A stretch of DNA of 64,000 nucleotides from RHKX01 sp963823275 (lineage in GTDB: Bacteria > Actinomycetota > Thermoleophilia > Solirubrobacterales > 70-9). The stretch is taken from the NCBI GenBank assembly GCA_963823275.1, contig CAWGKW010000001.1:930001-994000 (forward strand). The letters are read 5' to 3'. The notes under the pieces are model-generated. The model saw only the letters and a program-made list of their open reading frames with translations. It ran no database searches and was not told the DNA's origin. The position numbers and the translations under genes are program-made. Below, in pieces: positions 17,700-25,998 of the stretch (the stretch's first letter is position 1; every line of letters begins with the position of its first letter).

Positions 17700-18317
17700 A
17701 TGGACGAGGGTTCCAACCCAACAAGCGCACGACTGGAGCGCCTTGCCGACGAGGAGCTCATGGCTCATGTCGATCGCAAGCAGCCGGAGGCCTTCGAGGT
17801 TCTCTACGACCGCCACGGCGCCGCCGCCTACTCGCTCGCCTATCGGATCGTCGGCGATCGCAATGCGGCCGAGGACGTCGCCCAGGAGGCATTCCTCTCG
17901 ATCTGGCGCAGCAACGCACGCTTCGACCGAGCCCGCGGCAGCGTCCGCAGCTGGGTGCTCAGCGTCGTTCGCAACCGTGCCATCGACGCCCTTCGCCGGG
18001 GCGGCGGGCAGGCTCCGAAGCTCGACCACGACGACGACGGCCTGCTGGAGGCCCGACCCGCTGCGGAGGACACCGAGCACGAGGCGATCCGCCGAGAGAC
18101 CTCACGCGAGCTCCGGGGCGCGCTCGAGACCCTTCCCGACGATCAGTCCCAGGTGATTCAGCTCGCCTACTTCGGCGGCTTCAGTCATTCGGAGATCGCC
18201 GAGATGCTGAGCATGCCGCTGGGTACGGTCAAGGGCAGGATGCGACTCGGACTGGAGAAGGTCAGGGTGCAGATCGCCGAGTCGATCACGCCCGACGGAG
18301 TGCTGAAGGCGCTATGA
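17700..18317 (+). CDS. ECF sigma factor, SigK-like
   Basis: A 205-residue ECF sigma factor. Region 2 shows EAFEVLYDRHG near 30 and AAEDVAQEAFLSIWR near 59, with RSWVLSVVRNRAIDALRR near 82. Region 4 carries QVIQLAYFGGFSHSEIA and MPLGTVKGRMRLGL near the C-terminus. The adjacent RskA-type anti-sigma gene overlaps its stop by four bases, the usual sigma/anti-sigma pairing of SigK systems. Promoter recognition and signal are unknown. Confidence 0.93.
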   Translation: MDEGSNPTSARLERLADEELMAHVDRKQPEAFEVLYDRHGAAAYSLAYRIVGDRNAAEDVAQEAFLSIWRSNARFDRARGSVRSWVLSVVRNRAIDALRRGGGQAPKLDHDDDGLLEARPAAEDTEHEAIRRETSRELRGALETLPDDQSQVIQLAYFGGFSHSEIAEMLSMPLGTVKGRMRLGLEKVRVQIAESITPDGVLKAL

Positions 18318-19090
18318 GCGAGGGCGACCGCAACGATCACGGCGAGATCTGGAACGACGATCTCGCGGCCTATGCTCTCGACGCTCTCGAGCCGAGCGAG
18401 GTGCGGGCTCTCCGCCGGCACCTGGCGGAGTGCGAGGTCTGCACCGAGCGCCTGCGCTGGATGGCGCCGGCGGTCGACGTGCTGCCCGCGGCCGTCACCC
18501 AGCTGCAGCCATCGCCGGCCCTGAGGTCGAGGCTGATGGACGTCGTTCAGCGGGAATCCTCGATGATCGAGTCGGCCGCGGACCCCGGCCGCGCCGCCCG
18601 TGGGGAGCGGAAGGAGGGCTCCCGGCGCCGGGGCCTGCCGAGCCTCGGTGGCCTCTCGCTGGGACCGGTGCTGGCCGGGCTCGGCGTCTTTTTGGTGCTC
18701 GGGGCCGGCGTCGCCGGCTACGCGCTCCGCGATGATGGAACGGGCGGTGGCGATCAGCAGGCCGAGCAGGTCTACGCGGCGAAGGCCGATCAGCCCGGCT
18801 CACCTGCCTCCGGGAGGCTCGCGGTGAGCGGCGACTCCGGATCGCTGCACGTCACCGACCTGCCCGCCACGACCAGGGGTGAGGTCTACCAGGCATGGAT
18901 CCAGGACTCCGGCAAGGCCGGCGGTGCGATTCATCCCTCGTCGGTCTTCGTGGTCTCCGAGGAAGGCATCGGGGACGTCGCGATCCCGCACGGCCTCTCG
19001 AATGCCCGGCGGGTCATGGTCACCCGCGAGCCGAGGGGCGGCAGCGAGCTGCCGGGCGAGAACTCGCTCCTGACCGCCGAGATGGGCTAG
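18314..19090 (+). CDS. RskA-type anti-sigma factor
   Basis: A 258-residue membrane regulator that should hold the preceding sigma factor inactive. The cytosolic N-terminal zinc-binding anti-sigma domain has the HLAECEVC motif near residue 36. A transmembrane helix (about residues 118-138) follows a basic stretch, and the extracytoplasmic part is an anti-sigma-K factor RskA domain with the GEVYQAWIQ pattern near 190. Release probably involves regulated proteolysis, as in mycobacterial RskA; a rhomboid protease gene happens to lie next door, but intramembrane cleavage of RskA is usually by Rip1. Confidence 0.9.
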   Translation: MSEGDRNDHGEIWNDDLAAYALDALEPSEVRALRRHLAECEVCTERLRWMAPAVDVLPAAVTQLQPSPALRSRLMDVVQRESSMIESAADPGRAARGERKEGSRRRGLPSLGGLSLGPVLAGLGVFLVLGAGVAGYALRDDGTGGGDQQAEQVYAAKADQPGSPASGRLAVSGDSGSLHVTDLPATTRGEVYQAWIQDSGKAGGAIHPSSVFVVSEEGIGDVAIPHGLSNARRVMVTREPRGGSELPGENSLLTAEMG

Positions 19091-19171
19091 ATCAAGGCGG
19101 CGCTCGCGAGGCTTCGTCGCGCTTGCGTCAAGGCACCGTGACGGGCCCGTGGGGCCGGCCTCGCGTGTAGC

Positions 19172-19177
19172 TAGTCT
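19172..19177 (+). promoter_or_regulatory. Possible -10 box of the rhomboid gene
   Basis: TAGTCT lies 12 bases before the ATG, a little further than at the clearly leaderless genes. Confidence 0.3.
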
Positions 19178-19189
19178 GGCCGTTCCCTC

Positions 19190-20071
19190 ATGGAGACCTG
19201 TTACCGACACCCCGACCGCGAGACCGGCGTCAGCTGCTCCCGCTGCGGACGTCCGATCTGCCCGGATTGCATGACCCCGACCTCGGTCGGGATGCGCTGT
19301 CCGGAGTGCGCACGTGACCGGACCGAGGTTCGCACCGCATCGAGCGGGGCGTTCTCGGGCGTCGTGCAGGCGACCTTCGTACTGATCGCGATCAACGTCG
19401 GCGTCTTCGTTCTGCAGCTGCTCGGCGGAGGTGCCTCGGGAACGGGCGGCTTTCTGTTCGCCGACGGCGCTCTGTGCGGCAACGCCGTCGGCGACGGGGG
19501 GATCTGCGCCGGCGGGGGCCAGCTGATCGAAACGGCCGGCTCCGAGTGGTGGCGGATCATCAGCTCCGGGTTCCTCCATGGCGGATTGATCCACCTCGCC
19601 CTCAACATGTTCGTGCTCTTCATCCTCGGCCAGGTGCTCGAGCCGGCGATCGGCACCGCCCGGTTCGTGGCCCTCTACTTCGTCGCGTTGATCGCGGGCT
19701 CGGTCGGCGCGCTGATCATGTCGGAGCCGACGACCTTCACCGTCGGTGCATCCGGCGCGATCTACGGGCTCTTCATAGCGACGATCGTGATCGCGCGACA
19801 GCGTGGCATGACCGCCGTCGTACAGCAGCTTGCGTTCTGGCTCGTGATCAATCTGGTGTTCACATTCGCCGCCTCCAACATCAGCATCGGGGGCCATCTC
19901 GGCGGGATCGTCGGCGGCGCGATCGGCGCTCTCGTCGTCGTCGCCGCCGAACGCCGGATCTCGCGTCGGGAGACGCTGATGGGCGAGCTGATCGCGATGG
20001 CCGGCATCGGCGTCGCCTGTTTCGCGCTGGCGATCTTCGTCGCCCAGCAGGGCATCAATCTGACCCTGTAG
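19190..20071 (+). CDS. Rhomboid family intramembrane serine protease with N-terminal zinc finger
   Basis: A 293-residue membrane protease. The first 40 residues carry a B-box-like zinc-binding arrangement (Cys4, His7, Cys16, Cys19, Cys24, Cys27, Cys37, Cys40), as in many actinobacterial rhomboids. Six to seven membrane helices follow. The catalytic serine is in GASGAIYG (Ser188) and the histidine in GGHLGG (His236), and the substrate-gate FLHGGLIHLALNM region lies near 125. It should cut single-pass membrane proteins within the bilayer. Its substrates are unknown. Confidence 0.93.
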   Translation: METCYRHPDRETGVSCSRCGRPICPDCMTPTSVGMRCPECARDRTEVRTASSGAFSGVVQATFVLIAINVGVFVLQLLGGGASGTGGFLFADGALCGNAVGDGGICAGGGQLIETAGSEWWRIISSGFLHGGLIHLALNMFVLFILGQVLEPAIGTARFVALYFVALIAGSVGALIMSEPTTFTVGASGAIYGLFIATIVIARQRGMTAVVQQLAFWLVINLVFTFAASNISIGGHLGGIVGGAIGALVVVAAERRISRRETLMGELIAMAGIGVACFALAIFVAQQGINLTL

Positions 20072-20106
20072 CTGGGGGCCGGATGGTGGCTGAATCGGCC
20101 GTGCCA

Positions 20107-20112
20107 TAGGAT
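20107..20112 (+). promoter_or_regulatory. -10 box of the pterin dehydratase gene
   Basis: TAGGAT lies six bases before GTG 20119 and three before GTG 20116; the leaderless spacing favours the second GTG. Confidence 0.45.
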
Positions 20113-20118
20113 CGGGTG

Positions 20119-20394
20119 GTGCTTCTCAGCGACGAAGAGATCGGGCAGCGGCTGGCCTCCCGCGAGGGCTGGAATCGCGATGGCGACGCGATCGTGCGCG
20201 AGTTCGATCGCGGCGATTTCGTCGGCTCGGTCGGCTTCGCCGGCGCGATCGTGGGACCGGCCGAGGAGCTCGGACACCATCCCGACCTCGAGATCTCCTG
20301 GTCCACGGTCCGGGTCCGGATCTCGACCCACTCGGAGGGCGGCTTGACCGCCGCTGATTTCGAGCTGGCCGGGCGGATCGACGCGCTCGCCTAG
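20119..20394 (+). CDS. 4a-hydroxytetrahydrobiopterin dehydratase (PCD/DCoH)
   Basis: A 91-residue enzyme of the pterin-4a-carbinolamine dehydratase family, which recycles tetrahydropterin cofactor. The signature EELGHHPDLEISW (about 51-63) followed by STHSEGGLTAADFELA is intact. No aromatic amino acid hydroxylase lies nearby; in many bacteria the gene stands alone, possibly serving molybdopterin metabolism. Two adjacent GTG codons could start it; the promoter position favours 20119. Confidence 0.9.
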   Translation: MLLSDEEIGQRLASREGWNRDGDAIVREFDRGDFVGSVGFAGAIVGPAEELGHHPDLEISWSTVRVRISTHSEGGLTAADFELAGRIDALA

Positions 20395-20417
20395 CGCGAG
20401 CGTGAGAGGGGGTTCTG

Positions 20418-21503
20418 ATGCGGCTTCTGCATGTTGTCGGCACCCGTCCGAACTTCGTCAAGATGGCGCCCGTGATCGCCGCTGTCCGGGCCGTCGACCC
20501 GGGCGGTCATCATGTGCTGGTCCACACCGGGCAGCACTACGACCCGATGATGTCGGGAATCTTTCTCGAGCAGTTGGGTGTTCCCGTGCCCGATCACATG
20601 CTCGGGGTCGGTTCTGGGACGCATGCGGCCCAACTGGCCGGGATCCTGGAGGCGATCGCGCCGGTGCTCGAGGCGGAGAGGCCCGACCTCGTGATCGTTC
20701 CCGGCGACGTCAACTCGACCCTCGCCGCCTCCCTCGCCTGCGCCCACATGCAGATCCCGCTGGCGCACGTGGAGGCGGGTTTGCGCAGCTTCGACCGGAC
20801 GATGCCCGAGGAGGTGAACCGGGTGCTCACCGACCAGGTCGCCGACCTCCTCTTCATCCACTCCCCCGAGGCCGCGGTGAACCTGGCGAGAGAGGGGATC
20901 GAGGGAGGGCGCATCCACCTCGTCGGCAACACCATGATCGACTCTCTGGTCGCGCTCGAGGGCGAGTTTCGCGAGCGCCGCGCCTGCTCGGTCCACGGGC
21001 TTGATCGGGGCTCCTACCTGCTCGTGACCCTGCATCGGCCGGCGCTTGTCGACGGGCCTCTGCTGAGCATGGCGATGGAGCGGCTCGTCGAGGTCTCCGC
21101 GGTGATGCCGGTCCTGTTCCCCGTCCACCCGCGGACTCGCGCGGCGCTCGGGCCTGCGGCCGCGGATCTGCCGCCGACCCTCAGGCTCCTCGACCCGGTC
21201 GGCTACCTCGACTTCCTCTCGCTCGAGGCCGACGCCGGTGCCGTGCTCACGGATTCGGGCGGGATCCAGGAGGAGACCACCTATCTGGGCGTGCCCTGCT
21301 TCACGCTGCGCGACAACACCGAGCGTCCGATCACGATCGACCAGGGGACCAATCACCTGCTCGGGCTCGATCCGGCCCGGATCGCCGACGTCCCGGCGCT
21401 GCTTGCGGCTCGAACGGACGCCGTGAAGGATCCGCCTCAGCTCTGGGACGGCAGGGCGTCGGAGCGTCTCGCGACCGAGGTTGCGGCCTTCCTCGATCGT
21501 TGA
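20418..21503 (+). CDS. wecB: UDP-N-acetylglucosamine 2-epimerase (non-hydrolysing)
   Basis: A 361-residue enzyme that interconverts UDP-GlcNAc and UDP-ManNAc for surface polysaccharides. It starts with the typical GTRPNFVKMAP block, has HTGQHYD near 36, HVEAGLRSFD near 117, TLHRP near 202, and the DSGGIQEE substrate-binding motif near 277. The GAGAGGGGG stretch upstream of the ATG serves as ribosome binding site. The window has no other nucleotide-sugar polymer genes around it except a Wzz-like protein far away. Confidence 0.94.
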   Translation: MRLLHVVGTRPNFVKMAPVIAAVRAVDPGGHHVLVHTGQHYDPMMSGIFLEQLGVPVPDHMLGVGSGTHAAQLAGILEAIAPVLEAERPDLVIVPGDVNSTLAASLACAHMQIPLAHVEAGLRSFDRTMPEEVNRVLTDQVADLLFIHSPEAAVNLAREGIEGGRIHLVGNTMIDSLVALEGEFRERRACSVHGLDRGSYLLVTLHRPALVDGPLLSMAMERLVEVSAVMPVLFPVHPRTRAALGPAAADLPPTLRLLDPVGYLDFLSLEADAGAVLTDSGGIQEETTYLGVPCFTLRDNTERPITIDQGTNHLLGLDPARIADVPALLAARTDAVKDPPQLWDGRASERLATEVAAFLDR

Positions 21504-21569
21504 AGCCCGCCCTCTTGGGCGATGAGATGGGGCGAGATGGGGCGGCGTTCGCGCGTCGCCCGAAGCTGC

Positions 21570-21575
21570 GATATT
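21570..21575 (+). promoter_or_regulatory. Possible -10 box of the DUF47 gene
   Basis: GATATT lies seven bases before ATG 21583, matching the leaderless spacing although the first base departs from the usual T. Confidence 0.35.
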
Positions 21576-21582
21576 CACCCCC

Positions 21583-22206
21583 ATGGTCAGCCTCAGCTTC
21601 GCGCCCAAGGATGGCGAGTTCTTCGACCTTTTCCGTGAGGCCGGACTCAACGCCGTGCGTTCGGCGAACATGCTCCGGGAGATGCTCTCGAGCTGGCCCG
21701 ACGGGGCCGAGGGGCTGAACCGGGAGATCCTGAAGTCCGAACAGGAGGGCGATCGGATCACCCACAACATCATCAGGCGCCTCAACTCGAGTTCCGCCCC
21801 GCCCTTCGACCGACAGGACATCTTCGGCCTCGCGACCAAGATCGACGATGTCGTCGACTACATCGAGGAGGCCGCTGACTTCCTGGGCCTATACCAGATC
21901 GAGGCGCCGATGGAGCAGTCGCTCGCGCTTGCCGAGATCCTCGTCGGATGCTGCGACGAACTCGCCGCAGCAGTTGCGGGACTGCGCGGGTTCAAGGATC
22001 TGGATCGGCATCTGATCGAAATCCACCGGCTCGAGAACGAGGGAGACAGGATCTCGAGGGATGCGGTCGCATCGTTGTTCGCCAACGGAATCGACCCCAT
22101 GGTCGTGATCCGCTGGAAGGACATCTTCGCCGTGCTCGAGCGGGCCATCGACGCCACCGAGGCGTGCGCTCACATCATCGAGGGCGTGGCGATCAAGAAT
22201 GCTTGA
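21583..22206 (+). CDS. DUF47 (PhoU-like) family protein
   Basis: A 207-residue all-helical protein of the DUF47/TIGR00153 group, distantly related to PhoU. It shows paired repeats with acidic metal-binding motifs: EILKSEQEGDRITH near 47 with TKIDDVVDYIEEAAD near 84, then EIHRLENEGDRISRDA near 146 with KDIFAVLERAIDATE near 182. Such proteins usually regulate a Pit phosphate transporter encoded next door. No pit gene is adjacent here, so the partner must be elsewhere or the role differs. Confidence 0.9.
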   Translation: MVSLSFAPKDGEFFDLFREAGLNAVRSANMLREMLSSWPDGAEGLNREILKSEQEGDRITHNIIRRLNSSSAPPFDRQDIFGLATKIDDVVDYIEEAADFLGLYQIEAPMEQSLALAEILVGCCDELAAAVAGLRGFKDLDRHLIEIHRLENEGDRISRDAVASLFANGIDPMVVIRWKDIFAVLERAIDATEACAHIIEGVAIKNA

Positions 22207-22234
22207 ATCTCGCGGCTGGCGTCGAGCCATCACG

Positions 22235-22240
22235 TAGGCT
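22235..22240 (+). promoter_or_regulatory. -10 box of a small membrane protein gene
   Basis: TAGGCT lies seven bases before ATG 22248, implying a leaderless message separate from the DUF47 gene. Confidence 0.5.
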
Positions 22241-22247
22241 CCTGCCT

Positions 22248-22598
22248 ATGAAGACGGTTCGCAATGTCGCAATCATCGCCCTGCTGGCGCTTGGGCTCAC
22301 GGTGCTCCCGGCCGGCGGCAACATCGCAGAGGGGATTCTTGTCACCCTCTCGCTGGCCTTCGGAGTGGCGATCGCGGCGCTTCTGATCAGGCTGTGGAGG
22401 ACCAAGGGGTTGCAGCGCGACGCGCTCACCGACCGTCAGCGTTGGCTCATCTACGGTCCCATCGGCGCGATCGCGCTGATGCTCGTCGGCGCTGACGAGT
22501 TGCTCTCCACCGGCCCGGGAACGGTTGTCTGGGTGGCCTTTCTCGCAGTCTCGGGGTGGCTGATCTTCAACACCTGGCGCGAGGCACAGAGCCTGTAG
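22248..22598 (+). CDS. Hypothetical membrane protein, three helices
   Basis: A 116-residue protein I cannot assign to a family. The first helix (about 5-22) begins right after a Lys/Arg-containing start, the second covers about 28-47, a basic and polar loop with WRTKGLQRDALTDRQRW follows, and a third pair of hydrophobic stretches occupies about 66-105. The charge pattern suggests a cytosolic central loop. It has its own -10 box and sits between the DUF47 gene and the Tad-like genes without evident link to either. Confidence 0.7.
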   Translation: MKTVRNVAIIALLALGLTVLPAGGNIAEGILVTLSLAFGVAIAALLIRLWRTKGLQRDALTDRQRWLIYGPIGAIALMLVGADELLSTGPGTVVWVAFLAVSGWLIFNTWREAQSL

Positions 22599-22687
22599 AC
22601 ATCGGGGGCATCGGGTTGGCGAGCAAGAGTTCCCCTTTTGCCGCAGATTCGTTGCATTGAGGGCGCCACACGTGCGGAGAAGCTTCC

Positions 22688-22693
22688 TAGCGT
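22688..22693 (+). promoter_or_regulatory. -10 box of the TadE-like operon
   Basis: TAGCGT lies six bases before ATG 22700. The bases between include GGAGG, so a short-leader message with a ribosome binding site is also possible. Confidence 0.45.
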
Positions 22694-22699
22694 GGAGGC

Positions 22700-23086
22700 A
22701 TGGCTGGGAACGCTCACCGAGAGGGACCGGGAGGAGAAGGACCGGAGGCTGAGAGCGGGCAGGCCTCCGTCGCGCTGGTCGCGATCGTCCCGGCGCTGAT
22801 CCTCGTCACGCTGACGATGATCCAGTTCGCGCTCGCCGGGCACGCGGCGATGTCGGCCGCCGCCGCCGCCCGCGCCGCCGCTCGCGCCTCCTATGCCGGT
22901 ACCGACGTTGAGCAGGCGGCCCTGGCAGCACTTCCCGAGCCGCTTCGGGATGCGGCCGAGGTCCGGGAGCTCGACGATCGGACCGAGGTGGAGGTGCGAG
23001 CGCCGAGGGCGCTGCCCTTCATGCCGCGGATTCCGGTCGCCGCCTCGGCGCTGCTCGGGCCCGAGGATGGGGTGCCGGATGGCTGA
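22700..23086 (+). CDS. TadE-like pilus assembly protein
   Basis: A 128-residue pseudopilin-like protein. A short polar leader ends in SGQASVALVAI, which matches the TadE pattern where processing occurs just before the hydrophobic helix (about 24-45). The helix is followed by an Ala-rich stretch typical of TadE/TadG. It heads a three-gene overlapping set whose other members are also membrane-anchored. No TadA ATPase or Flp pilin is in the window, so this is a satellite part of a Tad system or a relic. Confidence 0.8.
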   Translation: MAGNAHREGPGGEGPEAESGQASVALVAIVPALILVTLTMIQFALAGHAAMSAAAAARAAARASYAGTDVEQAALAALPEPLRDAAEVRELDDRTEVEVRAPRALPFMPRIPVAASALLGPEDGVPDG

Positions 23087-23429
23087 GCGACATCGGTCTG
23101 AGGGCGGCCAGGCCCAGCTCGAGCTGATCGCGGGCCTCCCACTGCTGATGCTTGCGGCCCTGATCGCACTGCAGCTGCTGGCGGTCGGATACGCGCAGTC
23201 GCTGGCCGACGGCGCCGCCGAGGCCGGAGCGATCGCCGCGGCCGACGGGCGCGACGGCGAGGACGCCGCGCGAGCGGGCCTTCCCGGTTGGGCGCAGGGG
23301 AGGGTCGAGGTCGAGGTCGACGCGGGGGCGGTGGAGGTCGAGCTCGATTCGCCGGCGCTGCTGCCCGGCCTTTCAGGCGATCGGCTTGGCGTCTCATCGC
23401 GTGCGTACGCACTGCCGGAGAACGGTTGA
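23079..23429 (+). CDS. Second TadE/TadG-like membrane protein
   Basis: A 116-residue protein with the same layout as the gene before it: a short polar start ending in GGQAQLELIAGLPLLM, then one hydrophobic helix (about 15-37) and an extracytoplasmic domain. The Q-x-x-x-E pattern at the helix start fits the TadE/prepilin-type signal. The ATG overlaps the previous gene by eight bases, and its stop overlaps the next ATG as TGATG, indicating coupled translation. Confidence 0.75.
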   Translation: MAERHRSEGGQAQLELIAGLPLLMLAALIALQLLAVGYAQSLADGAAEAGAIAAADGRDGEDAARAGLPGWAQGRVEVEVDAGAVEVELDSPALLPGLSGDRLGVSSRAYALPENG

Positions 23430-25457
23430 TGGAGCTCGGTGAGCCCCGCCTCGTCGTCTGCTCCGCGGTCGGGGATGCCCGCGGGGTGGAGCGCCGCCGC
23501 CGCGGCCCTCGCGGTGGCCGCGATCGCCGGCCGCGCATCAGCGGACCCCGGGGCTCTGGTCGTTGACCTGCGACGCTCGCCCCGGTTGATGCGCGGGACG
23601 GTGCTCGCCTCTGCTCCGGCCCGCTCCCTCGAGTCGCTCTGCCGGGTACATCCGGGCCTGCGGGCGGCCGCCAGGGGGCGCCTCTGTTTCGCCTCCCCGA
23701 CCGCAGATCGCCGGCCCGGCGAGGTGGATCGGGCCGGGCTGCTCGCCGATCTGGTGGCGCCCGGACTCGGGGCGGGCCTCGTCATGGCGGTCTGCGACCC
23801 GGTCGATTTCCGGTCGCTGATCGATCCGTCGGTGTGCGCGCGCCGCTCCGCCCTGCTGAAGGCGACCCGCGGAGCCGATCGGCACCTGATCGCGTTGCTC
23901 GCCGCTGAGCTTCGGGCCGAGGGCGTCCCCTGCAGGGTCTGGGTCCCGGCGATCGGCCCGGTGGGCGCCCGCCGTGCTCTGGCGGGCCTGGAGCCGGGCG
24001 GCGACAGCGGCAGGCATGCGGGCCGACTCGCCGCCGCACTGCTGGGAGGACGCGCCAGGGCGGTCGCCATGAGAGTCGGGCCCCCTCCGATCCCGGTCCG
24101 GGCCGAGCGGGCGCAGGCACTTCCGGCGGTCCTCGGGATCTCGATCCTGATCGTCGCGCTGGCGCTGATCCTCGTCGCGATCGGCGGGGCGGCCACCGCC
24201 AAGGGCCGGCTGCAGCGCTCCGCCGACCTGGCGGCGATCTCGGCAGCCCGCTCGATGCGCGACGACTTCGCGATGGTCTTCGCCCCGCCGACGCTCCCCG
24301 ATGGATCGCCGAACCCGGCTCACCTCGAGCGCCGCGAGTACCTGGCGCGGGCCGATAAGGCCGCATCGGCGGCCGCGGAGGGCAACGGCGTCGATGCAGA
24401 TCTGATCAGGGTTCGCTTCCCCGACGCGGACTCTCTCGCCCCGCTGCTCGTCCGGGTCGAGATCGCCGGTCGGATCGGGATCGAGGGGGTCGAGGCCGTT
24501 CCCGGCAAGGACAGGAACGCCGAGGTCGACGCGACGGCCGAGGTGGCCCTGCAATCCGGCTCATCGGCGGCTGCCTCCCAACCGGCGATCGGGGAGGGTG
24601 GCGGTTACGGGGGCCCGCTCGCCTACCGCCAGGGCAGGCCGATGCGCCCGGACGTGGCAATCGCCTTCGACCGGCTCGCGGCGGCGGCTCGGTCGGCGGG
24701 GGTGACGGTCGTGATCAACTCGGCCTATCGCTCCGACGCCGAACAGCAACGGCTCTGGGACGCAAACCCCGACCCGCGCTGGGTGGCTCCACCGGGCACC
24801 TCCCTCCACCGCTGCGGGACCGAACTGGACCTCGGGCCGGCGGCGGCCTACGGATGGCTTGCCGCCAACGCCGACCGGTTCGGCTTCACCAGGCGCTACT
24901 CGTGGGAGCCGTGGCACTTCGGATACGACGACGGTCCTGATCCATGCTCGGCCGAGGGCGACCGGGTTGCGACCGCCGGCGCGGAGTCGGATGGGGCGTC
25001 GGCCGGCGAGCCGGGATTGCCGGCGTTCGTGCCGCCACGCTACCGGGCACCGCTGCTGGCCTCGGCGTCTCGTCACGACGTCTCCGCCGCGTTGCTCGCC
25101 GCGCAGCTGATGGCGGAGTCCAACTTCAACCCCAACGCCACCTCTCCGGCCGGTGCCCAGGGAATCGCGCAGTTCATGCCGGCGACCGCAGCTTCCTACG
25201 GCCTCGAGGATCCGTTCGATCCGATCGCGGCGATCGACGCCCAGGCGCGGCTGATGGGCGAGCTGTTGGCCCGGTTCGGCTCCGTCGAGCTCGCCCTGGC
25301 CGGCTACAACGCCGGCCCTGGGGCGGTGGCGGTATGCGATTGCGTTCCGCCCTACCCAGAGACCCAGGCCTACGTCGCCCGCATCCTGGCGCTTCTCGAC
25401 GGCGCCGGCGATCTGGAGGGACCGCCGCCGGCGCTCGAGGTCAGGTTGGTGGCCTGA
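23429..25457 (+). CDS. Tad-cluster protein fusing an unknown domain, a TadG-like anchor, VanY and SLT domains
   Basis: The open frame from 23439 gives 672 residues. The part before about 210 is an unrecognised Ala/Arg-rich domain. A TadG-like helix follows (about 227-245). Next comes an M15 D,D-carboxypeptidase with SAYRSDAEQQ (about 427), the SLHRCGTELD zinc motif and EPWHFGY (about 490). The end is an SLT lytic transglycosylase with catalytic Glu in AESNFNP (about 560), AQGIAQFMPAT and AGYNAGPG. The ATG overlapping the previous stop (23429) gives MELGEPRLVVCSAVGDARG in another frame; dropping one G from the run near 23480 joins it to the main frame. The unknown domain and the TadG-like part may be two genes, the second starting at ATG 24069. 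Confidence 0.78.
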
Positions 25458-25462
25458 GTGGA

Positions 25463-25468
25463 TAGGCT
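25463..25468 (+). promoter_or_regulatory. -10 box of the MaoC-like gene
   Basis: TAGGCT lies eight bases before GTG 25477. It sits within a small CCTGAG/CTCAGG inverted repeat just past the upstream stop codon. Confidence 0.45.
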
Positions 25469-25476
25469 CAGGGGCG

Positions 25477-25941
25477 GTGGCACTGGTTCAGATCAACGGG
25501 ATCGACGAGGCGCGGGCGATGGTCGGCGAGACCATCGGCCCCTGCGAGTGGCGGGAGGTCACCCAGGGCGATATCGACGACTTCGCTCGGCTCTCGGGCG
25601 ACGACCAGTGGATCCACGTCGACGTCGAGCGCGCGAAGACGGAGAGCCCGTTCGGGGTGACGATCGCCCACGGCAACCTGACGCTCTCGATGATCGACGG
25701 CATGCGACTGGCCCTGGTCGAGACGACCGGCTTCAAGCTCGGCGTCAACTACGGCTGGAACAAGGTCCGCTTCCCGGCGCCGGTGCCGGCCGGCTCGAGG
25801 CTGCGGGCGACGGCTGAGGTCATCTCCCTCGACGAGGTCGGCAACGGCTGGTTCCAGCAGGTGACCCGGTTCACCGTCGAGGTCGAGGGCAACGAGAAGC
25901 CCTGCTGCGTGGCCGAGAGCGTCGGCCGCGTCCTCGTCTGA
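25477..25941 (+). CDS. MaoC family dehydratase
   Basis: A 154-residue hot-dog fold enzyme that hydrates enoyl-thioesters or dehydrates 3-hydroxyacyl-thioesters. The hydratase-2 motif is clear: DDQWIHVDVERAK followed by FGVTIAHGNLTLS (about 44-70), including the catalytic Asp and His. Such single-domain proteins are common in actinobacterial lipid metabolism. A crotonase gene lies nearby on the opposite strand, but they are not an operon. Confidence 0.9.
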   Translation: MALVQINGIDEARAMVGETIGPCEWREVTQGDIDDFARLSGDDQWIHVDVERAKTESPFGVTIAHGNLTLSMIDGMRLALVETTGFKLGVNYGWNKVRFPAPVPAGSRLRATAEVISLDEVGNGWFQQVTRFTVEVEGNEKPCCVAESVGRVLV

Positions 25942-25998
25942 TCCCATCCGACGGCGACCGATCCGCTCTGATCGCCGCCGGGCTGTGATCGAACCCTC

